Assembly (NCBI GenBank): GCA_964017065.1
Contig: OZ024788.1
Span: 6,136,087-6,200,086, forward strand
Direction of reading: 5' to 3'
DNA: 64,000 nucleotides
DNA from: Haliclona indistincta
Lineage: Eukaryota > Porifera > Demospongiae > Haplosclerida > Chalinidae
Below are positions 1-11,238 of this stretch, piece after piece. The stretch's first letter is position 1. Every line of letters begins with the position of its first letter. Both the position numbers and the translations under genes were made by a program. A model generated the notes under the pieces. The model was not told where the DNA came from. It did not search any database and saw nothing but the letters and a program-made list of their open reading frames with translations.

Positions 1-192
1 ACCCACACTCCCCATACTTTCTTTAGACAGCGTGTGGAAAATGGTTGTGGAAATACGTTCAAACTGGAGCTGTGCAAGAAAAGCTTCTGCAAGAAGACAG
101 AAACACTATAAGAGAGCGGTATGATTGATGAGATTAGTAAGGGAGGCCCACTTGAGGAACAAGCTGACAAGAATTCTCTAAATCTATTAGAG
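1..192 (+). pseudogene. Decayed GBP C-terminal fragment
   Basis: This stretch reads as a worn copy of the helical-domain region of the GBP-like gene at 2390-2545. Both share, in the same order, a 'TWKMVVESRC'-like stretch, an 'AVQE' stretch, 'IKERYD'-like codons and a 'GGPLEE' motif. Stop codons interrupt every sensible frame and the copy is cut off at the left window edge. On the right it meets the inverted-repeat element that starts at 193. It has no intact coding potential. It shows that GBP sequences of the same orientation were duplicated several times here. Confidence 0.75.
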
Positions 193-502
193 ACAAGTAA
201 TAAAAACATTTTAACAAAAATGAAAGAGATTTAGGGTTGGTACATGTATCGAAAAAGTATGGAAACAAGATTGTGAATAGGTAAGTAAACAAGATTTAAA
301 TAAAAATGATTGTAACAATAGCAGTGTAATGCTACCTCCCTATTAAATTAACCACAACTATTGAAAGCAGTTAATTTAGGGAGGTAGCAGTACACTGCTA
401 TTGTTACAATTATTTTTATTTAAATCTTGTTTACTTACCTATTCACAATCTTGTTTCCATACTTTTTTGATACATGTACCAACCCTAAATCTCTTTCATT
501 TT
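193..502. mobile_element. Palindromic MITE, copy 1 (right end truncated)
   Basis: The two halves are near-perfect inverted repeats of about 130 bp around a short centre at roughly 340-375. The left end begins ACAAGTAATAAAAACATTTT. The matching right end is missing its last 25 or so bases, so the element stops at about 502. A complete sister copy lies at 19968-20241, where the central loop is in the opposite orientation. No coding capacity is visible, so this is a non-autonomous hairpin (MITE-type) element. Its truncated end abuts the duplicated block starting at about 508. Confidence 0.85.
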
Positions 503-507
503 CACAA

Positions 508-1526
508 TCTAAAATGCAAACAACATTTCTATAATGCAATGTTGTTATGACAATGCAATCTTAGTAGAGGAGTAGACCTTGCATTTGGCTTCACTAGTGT
601 CAACTTTCCTTGAAATTAACTCCCAGTCAGGCTTTATATCACCTGCACTAAAAATATTCAAATCTCAAAAATTAATTTTTAGAGCAATTACATGTATAAC
701 GGATGCGTTATCACTTTGTGAATGCATAATATTTCGGCCCCTGGAATGTGTGGGGCTAAATGAGGCTGTTCTGTTGGTCAGGTGTTCAAATTAGCAGGCT
801 CATCAGGGCTAGAGCACTGATCCAGTGATGATTATAGGGAGTGTTCAATCAAGCTAACATTATAACTCTAGTGCATGTACTGTCACTGGTTTATTGGTCT
901 TATTATGAATAAGTCGTCCATAATTGCATTTGTAAATGATTGATGGTTTATTGTTTTGGTACAAACAAAGAGCAAAGAAGTTTACGGATTCGGGTTGTGA
1001 TGACAAAATTAACGCTTCAGTTTTCACCCAAATGCGTTGTAATATACGAAAGTTATGAGAGTGAGCATTTGTGACTTCTCATTTCAAACAGACTATAGTA
1101 TGCACTCAAACGCTAAATTTATCTTCATGTCTCGAAATTATTAACAGGTGTTAAGCGTGACTCACTGGTACCATGTGATACTGCACTGGAGCTGTTGAAT
1201 ACTATTGACAAACCAGTAGCTGTACTGTCTGTTGCTGGAGCATCTAGAACAGGAAAGTCCTACATCCTGTCACGTTTTCTGGGCGATTCTGAAGCGTTTC
1301 AGCTTGGCCATACTGTACGTGCCTGTACTAAAGGAATATGGATGAGCACTAGTGTTTTAGAGTGTGATGAATTCTGTGTTGTTCTTCTCGACACTGAAGG
1401 AATTGATGCTGTGAATGATCAAACCACCAATGATGCTAAGATTCTAGTGACTACACTACTACTGAGCTCTTACTTCATCTACAATTCCCTGGGTGTGCCA
1501 CACAGCAATGATTTTGATAGAATGAG
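508..1526 (+). repeat. Inverted duplication block, plus copy (pairs with 14279-15297)
   Basis: The block matches the reverse complement of 14279-15297 over its whole length. It covers intron sequence followed by a 379-bp exon coding for a GBP-type GTPase domain. Homology starts around 508 and stops exactly at the exon's donor site at 1526; beyond that the two copies are unrelated. Over the 379-bp exon I count about 39 base differences, roughly 90% identity. The exon has the same length and phase in both copies. Confidence 0.9.
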
Positions 1527-3821
1527 GTTAGTAGAAAAACTATAGTACGTACAATGTGATTGACTAGCATAATAATAGACAGGGCTTCATGATCAGATGC
1601 ATTAAATAATTATTGATTTTGAATGAGGTGAGAGTTCACACCGAACCCGATGCATTTCGCTGTAGGAATACATGTAACTCTACGAAGCAATAATTGAATT
1701 TGCAAGCGTTCAGTGGTTTCCTTTCATTCATTTCTCCGTTTCCTCATTTCCGTTTCCCATTTCTTATTTCCTCGTTCCTTCTTTTAGAGCGACCCATCCT
1801 GTACATGGGGTTTTTATCTATGATTATATATCTCAGAACCATGCATGGGTTAACCTATACATATTTTCTGTATGTATATAGGCTATAATTTAAATACACT
1901 TTTTGTACTATAGGTTGTTCACCAACCTGACTAATTCAGTTATTGTACGCAAAGGGATGGACCAAAGTGACCTTTGTCATAAGTGTTTTCCTCCTTTCCT
2001 TTGGCTTCTCTGTGATTTTCTTCTTCGTATACCTGAAATATATAGAACACCGACAGAATATTTCAAAATTCAAGTGCTTAGTGGTGATGATTCTGATAGT
2101 GTTGAAGTGGCTCTTCGTAAATCACTCACTCAAAGCTTTCCCTCCTTTGAATGTAGAACACTACCACCACCCTCGACAGATGCAACAGTGATGGAAGATG
2201 TCAGCACAAGCTTGGAAAAGTTAGAAAAAAAAAATTCAACCAGGGAGTAAATGAGCTGATTGCCTGTGTAAAGCAAAAGATAAAGCCAAAACAAATGTTT
2301 GATGCACCTGGTACTAAATGTGATGGGGCTACTTTTGCTCTCTTTGTGAAAGGGGTTACTGAAGCAGTTAATGATCTTTACTCTATACCCGCTCTTGACA
2401 ACACATGGAAAATGGTTGTAGAGTCACGTTGCAATGCTGTGCAAGAAAGCCTTCTTGTAGAATACACTAAGACTATAAAGGAGCGTTATGATAAGATCAG
2501 CGAGGGAGGCCCTCTCGAAGAAGTAGGAAACAAAAAGTCCCTAATGGAGATTTATGATACCCTTTGGTCTGAAATAAAAAGAAAACTTCACGATGAAGTT
2601 AGACCACTCTTAGCCTTGGAAGTGACTAAAGAGTGCACTCTGGAGACAGTGACTGACCAGCTGGAGAAGCAGTTGATCCAGACTGAAGGTGGGACTGATT
2701 CTTGCAAACTAGCAGTTGGTGGAGCACTATTCCCATTCATTGAAGAAAACCGCAAGAGATCTCAAGAGTTTTGTAAACAGCTCTTTTCAGAGCTCTATGC
2801 TCCAATTAAAAGAAAAGTTCTAGCAACAGGTGAAGTTCAATACACTCCTGAACAACTAGCTGCCGATGTAGAAACACTTTTCGAAAGATATTTGGAAAAG
2901 TCCTTTGGTCCAGAGAAGGGAAATGTTCTGGCTCAAATGAAGCCTACCATTGATCAGAACAAAGAATTATTTGAAAAGCATTTACATCAGGTATTACAAC
3001 ATGCCAAGCAAGAAAGAGAATTACAAAATGAGCTTCGAGAAGCAAAAGAAAGCAGAAAACAGATGACTGAAAATTTTAAAGAGTTGAAAAGGCGTCAGGA
3101 AGAATTCGAAGAAAGGAGACAAAAGGAGGTAGAGGAACTGAAAAATAAAGTAGAAGAGCAGAGACAAAGAGAAAAGAAAATGACAGAGGAGGAGATCGAG
3201 CGGAGAGTGGAAGAAGCTAAACGATTATTTGAGGAAGTTTGGAAGAGAGAAAGAGCAGATGAAAAATTGAAAGCGTTAGAAGAAACTTACAGAAGAAGCA
3301 AAGAAGAAGCGATTATACAAGAAAATTTAGCTAAGAGAAAAATTCAAGAAATGCAATTACTCTTAACAGAAAATAAATTGGAAGAAATCAAGACAAAGAA
3401 AAGATCTGAAAGGGAAATCACTGATTTAAAGGCACAAATTAGTGATTGGCAACAAAAGTTAGAGCAAAAGGAAAAGTATCACGTTGAAGAAAACGCTGCA
3501 GCGGATGCAAGAATAAAGGAAATGGAGCTAATTTTAAAGCATCAAGAAAAGAAGTCAGCAGAGGAAAGAGAAGAACAAGAAAATAACTTGAGAGCGAAAG
3601 AGGAAAAACTTCATCAACAAAAGTTGTCGATGGATAAAATGAAAACTGAATATGAAGTTATGATGAGAAAGATGGATGAAGAAAAAGAATTGAGGAAAGT
3701 GCTTGAAGAAGAAATAAGAGTTACCATTGACCGTTTGAATAAAGCTATTGAAAATGGGAAGGCAGAACAGAAAAGGCTGGAGAGAGAACTGGAAGAACAA
3801 AACAGAAGTTTCAAAAATTAA
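1148..3821 (+). CDS. GBP-like GTPase half-gene with long coiled-coil tail
   Basis: Exon 1148-1526 codes for the GTPase core of a guanylate-binding protein: a P-loop GASRTGKS, a 'TKGIWM' switch region and a DTEG motif. Exon 1914-3821 joins in phase and continues with the end of the G domain, an all-helical domain and about 330 residues of strongly charged, Glu/Lys/Arg-rich coiled coil to the stop. GBPs are dynamin-like GTPases of innate immunity. Three signs of decay are visible. No start exon can be found: the first exon begins at an acceptor with an incomplete codon. The base-specificity motif, usually Arg-Asp, reads Cys-Asp. A run of ten A at 2225-2234 shifts the frame by one base relative to the paralogue at 4560-4620. 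After that shift 508 codons remain open (2295-3821). I read it as the C-terminal half of the gene whose N-terminal half lies at 14279-16942. Confidence 0.75.
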
Positions 3822-4369
3822 AAGTCTGAAAGACAACATTGAAGAGTTTAAGAACAAATCCTGGATAGTACATATCTTTAAATACCAACTGAATAAACTT
3901 CACGTGCCTGTACTTTATGTCTGTGTAAGAAGTTCTTACTGAGCATTATTATTTTGGTAGTTGTACACTTACTACTATTAGTGACAACATTCTATTGTGG
4001 CATTGACTGTACATTTTGTTACGTAATAATCGGTAATACTAAGATAATTATTAGCTACTTATAAACCAAAAAGTTTTTTACAGAAAATGAAATGAGTTGT
4101 ATAGAAACAAGCTAATTAGATAGCACGGGCTCAGAACAGCTACTAAGTAGAGCTGATTTGGGACAATCCATAGACCAGACTGTTATAGAACTCACCACAA
4201 CGTGAAATATAATGTGTATCAGCATTTTAAGTTTTGGGTCATCTCTACGTAAGTGTGAAGACTTACTGACGTGCATCCCTAATGCATGATGTAGTATACA
4301 ATCCCTGGACTGGACTGGTGGACTCAGTATACAAGGAGATTAAGAAAAATGATGAATAATTATTGTAAG
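3822..4369. other. Spacer between GBP copies
   Basis: AT-rich spacer downstream of the coiled-coil stop codon. I see no coding region, RNA gene or clear repeat in it. Confidence 0.5.
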
Positions 4370-5058
4370 TGCTTTTCTCTTTTTCTTTGGCTTGTTCATG
4401 ATGATATGGTCTGAAAGAGGTGGAAGACAACTCACACCAACAGAATATCTCAAAACAAAAGTGCTTAGTTGCAATGATGAAGAAGATCCCGAAGGCTTGA
4501 AAGACCCACCACCATCCTCAATAATTAAAGTAAAAACTTAGTGATGATAAATATCTGCACAAGCCTAGAGAAGTTAGATGAATTGTTTAACCTAGGAGTA
4601 GATGAGCTGGTTGCTTTTGTCAAATACAGAATATGCACCAAAAATGTTTGACACAGCTGGCACTACATGTGATGGTCCTACCTTTGCTATCTTTGTAACA
4701 ACAATAACTGAAAAAGTCAATGACCCTCACTCAATACCAGCGATAGACAGCACATGGGAAATGATCTTGGAATCACGTTGCAAAACTGTTCAAGAGGGGC
4801 ATGTGCTAGAATACAGCAACACTATGAAGAAGTGATATGATGAGATCAGCAAGGGAGGCCCACTTGAGGAAGTAGCAGACAAGGGGGCCGGGTCTCTAAT
4901 GGAGATTGATGATAATATTTAGTCTGAACTACATTGTAGTCTAGCTAAGAAAACAATTTCATGATAATGGTGGCCCACTCTTAGCTATAAAAGTAACTGA
5001 ACTGGAGATGGTGACGGACCAGCTGGAGACGCAGCTGATCCAGGTTCAATAATGGAGA
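4370..5058 (+). pseudogene. GBP-like pseudogene fragment
   Basis: This is a second copy of the region found at 1970-2690 of the upstream GBP half-gene. It starts inside the end of the G domain ('FLWLVHDD', then 'LTPTEYL'), continues through 'SLEKLDELFNLGVDELVAF' and the helical-domain stretch 'TTCDGPTFAIFV', and fades after a 'TDQLE'-like segment. Several in-frame stop codons and at least one frameshift near 4600 disrupt it, including a TGA where the intact paralogue has an Arg codon before 'YDKIS'. It is useful as an outgroup: it shows that the ten-A run in the upstream copy lacks one base relative to the shared ancestral sequence. Confidence 0.8.
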
Positions 5059-5669
5059 CTGACCCTCACACATAAGTTAGAGTAAAAAAGGTTATTCCTT
5101 ACCTATAGCTTAATTAGATACTCACTTTCTTAGCATTCTCTAATTCCTCCTCAACACAACCATATGTATATGTGTGCATTATAGGATCATGATATTGTTA
5201 ACCCTCAGCGCATGCGCAGGTTACAGTACTTGCTTTGTGGTTCGTTCATTCATTCCTTGCTGTATTAAAGTTAACTGGAATCGGTACCAAGTTGTGTTAT
5301 TTTGCTGTTGTACTGCAACATTGAAATCAATGCTCTCTCAATATACCGCATTACATCAAGCGCATACCCAATAGCAACAGCAATCATGAGCAAACCACGG
5401 CCAGTGATAGTGATCAATACTGATATTACGATCACAGAGATACTTAGTGTTTGTGCTACATTTGAGAGTGGAGTGCACTGAAAGAATGAAGATTTGTGCA
5501 GCATAACTATTGCCATCGCCCAATGCCCATGCATGGACCAACTACTATCAGTAGTAAAACAAGCAGTTTCGTTTGGTGAGGAGGAGACATCAATATCATC
5601 TCATTATAGTTTGTTGCTGCGTCGACTAGACATTTTTAGACAAGTTGAATCGTGAGCTTTACGGCATAT
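5059..5669. other. Non-coding spacer
   Basis: Only short open frames without recognisable domains occur here. No RNA gene or obvious repeat is visible. Confidence 0.4.
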
Positions 5670-5791
5670 GAAACAATAATTATTGGTAAAACGTTTCGGT
5701 CCGAGGATCATCACCAGTTAATTTTTACCAATCAGTTAACTGATGATGATCCTCGGATCGAAAAGTTTTACCAATAAAAAATTATTGTTTC
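5670..5791. mobile_element. Small hairpin MITE
   Basis: Two arms of about 45 bp face each other. The left arm begins GAAACAATAATTATTGGTAA; the right arm is its imperfect reverse complement ending at 5791. A short loop of about 20 bp separates them. There is no coding capacity. Confidence 0.75.
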
Positions 5792-5889
5792 ATCAGTATG
5801 CTGCGGCTATTATTATTATTAATGTCAATAATATTATCATCATTATGCTGAGGTGGGCGGAGCCACATAGGCATACAGTAGTCTGTTCG

Positions 5890-5970
<81 letters not shown>
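5890..5970. repeat. (GT)n microsatellite
   Basis: About 80 bp of uninterrupted GT dinucleotides. Open frames across it consist of Cys/Val or Thr/His repeats and are artefacts. Confidence 0.95.
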
Positions 5971-5977
<7 letters not shown>

Positions 5978-6365
5978 ATGTTCGCAATGCGTATCTCAGC
6001 AACCGCTTGCTACTAAGCGCTGAAATTAGCAACACAGGTAGATCTCAGTATTTTATGAAAAAAAAACAAATTTGGCAGAATTGCGATTATTGTTTTCGTG
6101 ATTTGCTCGCCTGGACTGCCGTTGCTCGCGTTCGGGCTTCCTTCAGAGACAATACTGCCCACAGCTGGCTACATCGCGCTTGACCTGTGACAGTGCAGCT
6201 CATACGACTCCATAAGCAACAATGAAATTAGCGAGCGAAAGCGTCTTCAGACTCATCTAGCTTGTCGAGTGAGCCTGAGCGAGCTAGCGTTGATACATGC
6301 AGTCTATGCAGGTCTTCGATAAACAGTTTATTACAACAGCTTGTACAATGCATTTTAGCTACATG

Positions 6366-6690
6366 TACTCTATGCTGCTACAATCCATGGTTCTGCTGCT
6401 TGCATGCAACCATAGTTCTACTGCTTGCATGCTTCGGTTCTGCTGCTTGCATGCTTCCATGGCTCTGCTGCTTGTATGCTTCAGTTCTGTTTCCATGGTT
6501 CTGTTGCTTCCATGTTACCATAGTTCTGCTGCTTCCATGCTACCATGGTTCTGCTGCTTCCATGCTACCATGGTTCTGCTGCTTCCATGCTGCTTGTATG
6601 CTACCATGCTTCTGCTGTTTTCAGGCTACCATGGTTCTGCTGCTTGCATGCATGCTTCCATAGTTCTGCGCTTGCATGCTCAGGCTACCA
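6366..6690. repeat. Minisatellite, about 24-bp units (left part)
   Basis: Repeated units of the type 'ctgctgcttccatgctacca' fill this stretch with small variations. The same unit resumes at 8243-8310. The array has therefore been split by about 1.55 kb of inserted elements. Apparent open frames here, rich in Leu, Cys and Ser, are by-products of the repeat. Confidence 0.85.
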
Positions 6691-6868
6691 TAGCAGTAGC
6701 GTAGGAAGATGTTTTTGATTGGGGGCTGAAATGTTCGGGAGCGAAAAATTTTGCTAATTAATATTCATGAGGGGCGTTTTTCGGTCATTTCAACAATCAT
6801 TATATACAGTACTATATACTACTATATACTATATACTATAGTACTATATACTATATTATCAATCACTA

Positions 6869-7297
6869 TATACAGTGAACCCCTGGGGGCGTGTCAATAT
6901 TATTTAACCCGTTTACGATCTACGTGCCCGTGCGTACAGAATCACTATAAAGGCTTGTTTGTAGCACAATCCGGTCAGTTGGTTCCGGTGGCTCAGCGGT
7001 TTAGCATGGCGTCTTGTAATGTAATGTAATGGTTTAGGGTTCGATTCTCAATGAAGGCATGTTTTTTTGTTTTTTTTCTTTTCAGTAAAAATAAGTTTTT
7101 TAGCTCGATCCTTAGTGAGCCCTGTTTAGGACGACCCTCTCGACGATCCTTAGGCTTACCAAGGGCCGAAGGCCCGGTTTAGGACGACCCTCCCGACTTT
7201 TCGCAGTTAGGAGACGGTTTTTAGGGTTTTGGGTTTAGTTGTATGTAAGCTTTGATGGCGTTAAAACGGGACACGCCCCCAGGGGTTCACTGTACAT
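6869..7297. mobile_element. Non-autonomous inverted-repeat element with tRNA-like core (copy 1)
   Basis: It is bounded by 28-bp inverted repeats built on TGAACCCCTGGGGGCGTGTC. Between them are a segment 'actataaaggcttgttt', a tRNA-like stretch (6981-7059), GAC-CCTC-type short repeats around 7125-7200, and a tail resembling 'agggttttgggtttagt'. The same internal modules recur at 11239-11420, 12867-13433 and 33943-34647, each with different terminal repeats. No protein-coding capacity is visible. Confidence 0.7.
6981..7059 (+). other. tRNA-like (SINE-type) module
   Basis: A box A-like TGGCTCAGCGG at about 6989 and a box B-like GGGTTCGATTC at about 7037 have tRNA-gene spacing. A clean cloverleaf is not obvious and the stretch sits inside a repeat element. 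It looks like a SINE-type polymerase III promoter remnant rather than a functional tRNA. Confidence 0.6.
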
Positions 7298-7377
7298 AGT
7301 GCGATTCAATAATTATAGCCATCCTCGTGACCATCAATACGCGTTTGGTCCGCCGCCATACTACAGTAGTAAGTTGA

Positions 7378-7534
7378 TGACTGTCAGTGACGGATCTGGC
7401 CTGAGGTGCTTGGGGGGCCATAATTTATTCATATTATAAGGATTGTTTACATTCCATTGTGTGGTTTATAATTTATAAAAATTTAGGGGGCCTGGCCCCC
7501 CTGGCCCCCATGTAGATCCGCCACTGATGACTGT
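7378..7534. mobile_element. Short inverted-repeat element
   Basis: About 21-bp imperfect terminal inverted repeats ('atgactgtcagtgacggatct' type at the left, its reverse complement at the right) flank a G/C-rich, T/A-rich core. It is non-coding and nested in the cluster that interrupts the minisatellite. Confidence 0.55.
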
Positions 7535-7686
7535 TGCTAGTACGTGTGGTATACAACTTGGCCTTGCCCATATGTAAATTACCAGTTGTTCTGGAGGCTT
7601 CTAGACTCTTGTTAACCAGGTAATTCAGGGGGGCTCTGCCCCCCTCTATAAATCTTAGGACAAGCCCCTTTATTGCTACGCCAGTG

Positions 7687-8242
7687 TATAGAGGTTGTGC
7701 GTGTGACGTCACAAATCGAACGCACGTGATGCACACGGCGATTTTGAGTGTCAAATGCAAGAAACAACGTGCTCTGCTCTCGTTTGTAAGCTGCACCGCT
7801 CAGTAAAAAGTGGATAGCAGTCTTGCTTAGTACCAGGGCTACACAGAAGACGAAGCAAAGAAGTGCGACAGAGCAAGAATAGCGACTTTCTTTAAACAGA
7901 CCTTTCAGTGGCCAGGCTTCGCTCGTACAGTACGTACGAGACCTTGTAGTCTATACCACGTCAAAGCAGTGTTGTTAGAACGGCTTCAACCATCTGGATA
8001 CCATACCTCGAGCGGAACCAAGTGCTGCCGTTCCACGAGAGAGCCCTTGCTTGGTGCATACAGCTTGTAGTATTCTTGTATTCCACCTAGCAGTGCTTGT
8101 TTGCACCATAGCGTGACTGTACAGCTTTATCTAGCTATCAAAAATGCTAAAGTACTTCTTGTCTGACACTCAAAATGGCGTCGTAGCAACGGTTACTAAC
8201 ACGAAAAATGTGCGTCAAAGTTGTATGTGCACAACCTCTATA
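7687..8242. mobile_element. Inverted-repeat element interrupting the minisatellite
   Basis: The ends are inverted repeats: TATAGAGGTTGTGC at the left and GCACAACCTCTATA at the right. A second inner match is 'ttttgagtgtca' against 'tgacactcaaaa'. The minisatellite unit resumes directly after the right end. Nothing coding was recognised. Confidence 0.65.
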
Positions 8243-8310
8243 GTTATGCTGCTTGCATGCTACCATGGTTCTGCTGCTTGCATGCTTCCATGATACTGTT
8301 TTGAAGCTCT
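8243..8310. repeat. Minisatellite, right part
   Basis: Two to three more copies of the 'ctgcttgcatgctaccatgg'-type unit seen at 6366-6690, separated from them by inserted elements. Confidence 0.75.
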
Positions 8311-8697
8311 ACTGCATGCATATGTGCTGTCATATGCATCTGCTAATTGCATGCTAGCATACATGCTACTGACCGAGGCATCTGTACCCTTGGTGCTGTA
8401 TTGGAATTTGTGGTCATTTTACAACTCACAAGAATGTAGCGTTAATTTGATTTTGATAATAATTTCTGTGATTCGAATCTTCGTGTTATTGTTGTTTAAT
8501 ATGGAAATTCATAAGCCAGAGGACACAAATCAACTTTTCTCCATTATTTATGACCTGATCATGACTTACTGACACACCATAAATATGACAAGAAAGAAGT
8601 GTACAGAGCAAGTCTAAATTTTCACATTCATCTTTACAAGAAATCCAAAGCCGTTTACAAGTAGTTTTCTGAATTTTGGTGAATTTTGGTGACTGAA

Positions 8698-8845
8698 ACA
8701 ACTCGCAAAGTAGTTTAGCACTGATCAATGACTGCATTAGTGATGGATAGTAACTTTATAGTGGAGTCCTCAAATCAGCAAGCACTGTCCATATCCATCA
8801 CGAGTGCAGTCATTGATCAGTACTAAACTACTTTGCGAGTGCAGA
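8698..8845. repeat. Inverted repeat pair
   Basis: About 45 bp at 8698-8745 ('actcgcaaagtagtttagca') is repeated in reverse complement at 8800-8845, with a loop of about 55 bp. Probably a small foldback element. Confidence 0.7.
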
Positions 8846-9419
8846 CAAAGAGGCTCAGAATCAAATTTAACTTCTGGAATGCTCGGTTTACTCTTTGTTT
8901 TACAAGCACTGGGTTGCTTCTTGGAAGCCACGCCCACTATTTTGGCTGTTTGCAGCTTGCGCGATCAAGAGATGAACGCAGGGTTACTGAATTTTGGTGA
9001 CTGTGATAGACAGGAGATGGCTCTACTCAGCCAACTTATTTCTGTATCGCAATCGTGTTTTCTTTGAGCATAAATTGCACTGAAACAATATCATGAGTTG
9101 CCGAACATAGATTGCTCGACCCCGGGGTCTTTGGAAAAGAAAATTACCCGGACAGCAAGACGAGAGCTTTTCAATTGTAGCTCGTTGTAATGCTGATGGA
9201 TGAAGGTGTTTGCAGTACTGACTTGCAATCCCGCCCTATTCGTTTATTAGTCACTAGGACTGGTGCCAGATAATAGATTACTTTTGCCGAACATAGATGT
9301 TTTCGGCTACCCACTTTCTTCGTTTCCACAGTAGACAAAGAAGCAGTTACGAGCTGCAAATTTGCAATGCAGGCGGAGGAAGTGTGTGTCTATACGTCGG
9401 TCAAGTTTGATCTGTGTAG

Positions 9420-9757
9420 CCAGGAGCGCATAAAAGGAAGGAGCGTTCAACTCCAATGCACGCAATGGAAATATCCAAATGTAAACTCCGCCGCGCTGCG
9501 TGCGGCGCACGTGAGGCTTACTGTCTTCAGTGATTTTCAAGCTGTTTGCTGCGACCTATGGGCCGTCTTGTAGGCAGAAAAGGTAAGGCAGACAGATTTG
9601 CTGGCGATCTGAACACCACGGACGTCAAAGCCACCGACTGGTCAACGGCCGCTTGCCAAAAAACTTCCCTATATGGAAGTTTTTTGGACGCGCACGCGCC
9701 GCAGTTTACATTTGGATAAATCGCGGCTAAACGCTCCTTCCTTTTATGCGCTCCTGG
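9420..9757. mobile_element. Inverted-repeat element of the 'AGGAGC' family, copy 1
   Basis: The left end CCAGGAGCGCATAAAAGGAA and the right end, its reverse complement, frame about 340 bp. A second inner pair of inverted sequence ('atccaaatgtaaact') lies further in. A related element at 42833-43315 has the same end pattern and a similar 'cttcc...ggaag' core hairpin. It is non-coding. Confidence 0.7.
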
Positions 9758-10336
9758 TGTAGCGCATTTGCAAGTGTACGAGCGAGTGGCCGATAATAGA
9801 TGGTGGCCGAATATAGGGGGTTTACTCTACATACGAGACACTTGTGTCATCTTGTGTGTAGCAGCCATTTTCCTTTTACAGGTGCAAATTCTAACATTTA
9901 TACATGTTCGTTAGTGTTAGGTAACTCTCGTACACGAAAAGCCCAAGAAAGTGCAACTACAGGGTTTTGCAGGTTGGTTGCTTGATCGACTAGCCTCGCC
10001 TCCAGGCTTGGGTGCGAGGGTATTGATCGACCAAACAATTTCATGCTAGCGCATGCGCATAGCGTGTTTCTGTAGAGTAGATAATCAATTTTCGGACGGC
10101 ATGTATTTTCGGACAGTATTTTTGTACAATTTAACACAGCGAAGGCGGCGTGCGTGGTGGCAACTTGTAGCCACTGAATAGTAACCTAGATTTTGTGAGT
10201 GACTGGTCTGTCGCTTCTACGACCACGCTGGAATTCGCCTCCAAGTTACGTGTTCGGAATATGTATTATCGGACGATTGGACCTATGATCGGACGATCGT
10301 TTCTGTCCTCGCAGCAACAGTGCAGCAGCGCTTCAT
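9758..10336. other. Non-coding spacer
   Basis: No gene or RNA recognised. Scattered 'ttcggac' motifs occur at 10090-10290 without a clear periodic pattern. Confidence 0.35.
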
Positions 10337-11038
10337 TTAGTGCTGCTAGCATACGCCTACCTATGTACTAACCGGTGGTGGACAGCAATATACCTGAAAG
10401 CTTCTGGTCGTGGAGAAAGAGGCGGCAATGTGCAGGCGCGTATGCACGATAGGTTTCCAGGGTTTCCGGAAACCCCCCTTGTAGCCCCACTTAATTAGTA
10501 TTCATGAGTATTCATAGTAAATTAGCTAGCTAAACCACGTGCCCTTATCTGAAGCAGCTGGTTTATATGAGCTATTAGGCTAAGCCATGAAGCGATCACA
10601 GCCAGAACAGCTAGCCAAGTGCGCAGCAAGTATAATTTTATACGCGTACATATCATACGAACACGTGTAATCTATGAAGCTCATGAATATTAATTAGCAA
10701 AATTTTTGGCGCGCTTCGCGCACGATTTGGAAACCCCCCTTTATATTTCCTGGCTACGCCACTGATGTGTGGGCATTTGGTGTGATCAATGATCGGATAG
10801 TTTCACTGTATTAATTGTATTTTATACTGTGATTTATGGCATAAGAACACTATACTAACGTGAGGTGTGTATAAACAGGTCTCATAAAATACAATTAATA
10901 CAGTGAAACTGTCCGATCATTGATCACGCTAAATGCGCACACATTGCCGCCTCTTTCTCCACGACCAGAAGCTTTCAGGGATATTGCTGTCCACCACCGG
11001 TTAGTACATAGGTAGGCGTATGCTAGCAGCACTAAATG
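10337..11038. repeat. Large imperfect palindrome ending at the assembly gap
   Basis: Sequence 10337-10430 returns as its reverse complement at about 10945-11038, and 10785-10845 pairs with about 10885-10935. The left arm also contains an inserted stretch (about 10440-10780) bounded by 'ggaaaccccc'-type sequence. The right arm stops where the run of N begins, so the hairpin probably broke the assembly. Confidence 0.8.
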
Positions 11039-11238
11039 NNNNNNNNNNNNNNNNNNNNNNNNNNNNNNNNNNNNNNNNNNNNNNNNNNNNNNNNNNNNNN
11101 NNNNNNNNNNNNNNNNNNNNNNNNNNNNNNNNNNNNNNNNNNNNNNNNNNNNNNNNNNNNNNNNNNNNNNNNNNNNNNNNNNNNNNNNNNNNNNNNNNNN
11201 NNNNNNNNNNNNNNNNNNNNNNNNNNNNNNNNNNNNNN
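11039..11238. other. Assembly gap (200 N)
   Basis: Two hundred unknown bases; the round number suggests a placeholder of unknown true length. It lies between a palindrome and a tandem-repeat block, so both sides are difficult to assemble. Confidence 0.99.

Noticed and set aside
3555..3857. Minus-strand Phe-rich protein
   Set aside because: Mirror image of the Glu/Lys-rich coiled-coil codons on the plus strand.
6262..6704. Cys/Leu-rich small protein
   Set aside because: The frame lies entirely within the 24-bp minisatellite and repeats with its unit; there is no start context or homology.
6981..7059. Functional tRNA gene
   Set aside because: Box A and box B-like motifs are present, but no clean cloverleaf or anticodon arm can be drawn, and the stretch is part of a repeated element; recorded as tRNA-like only.
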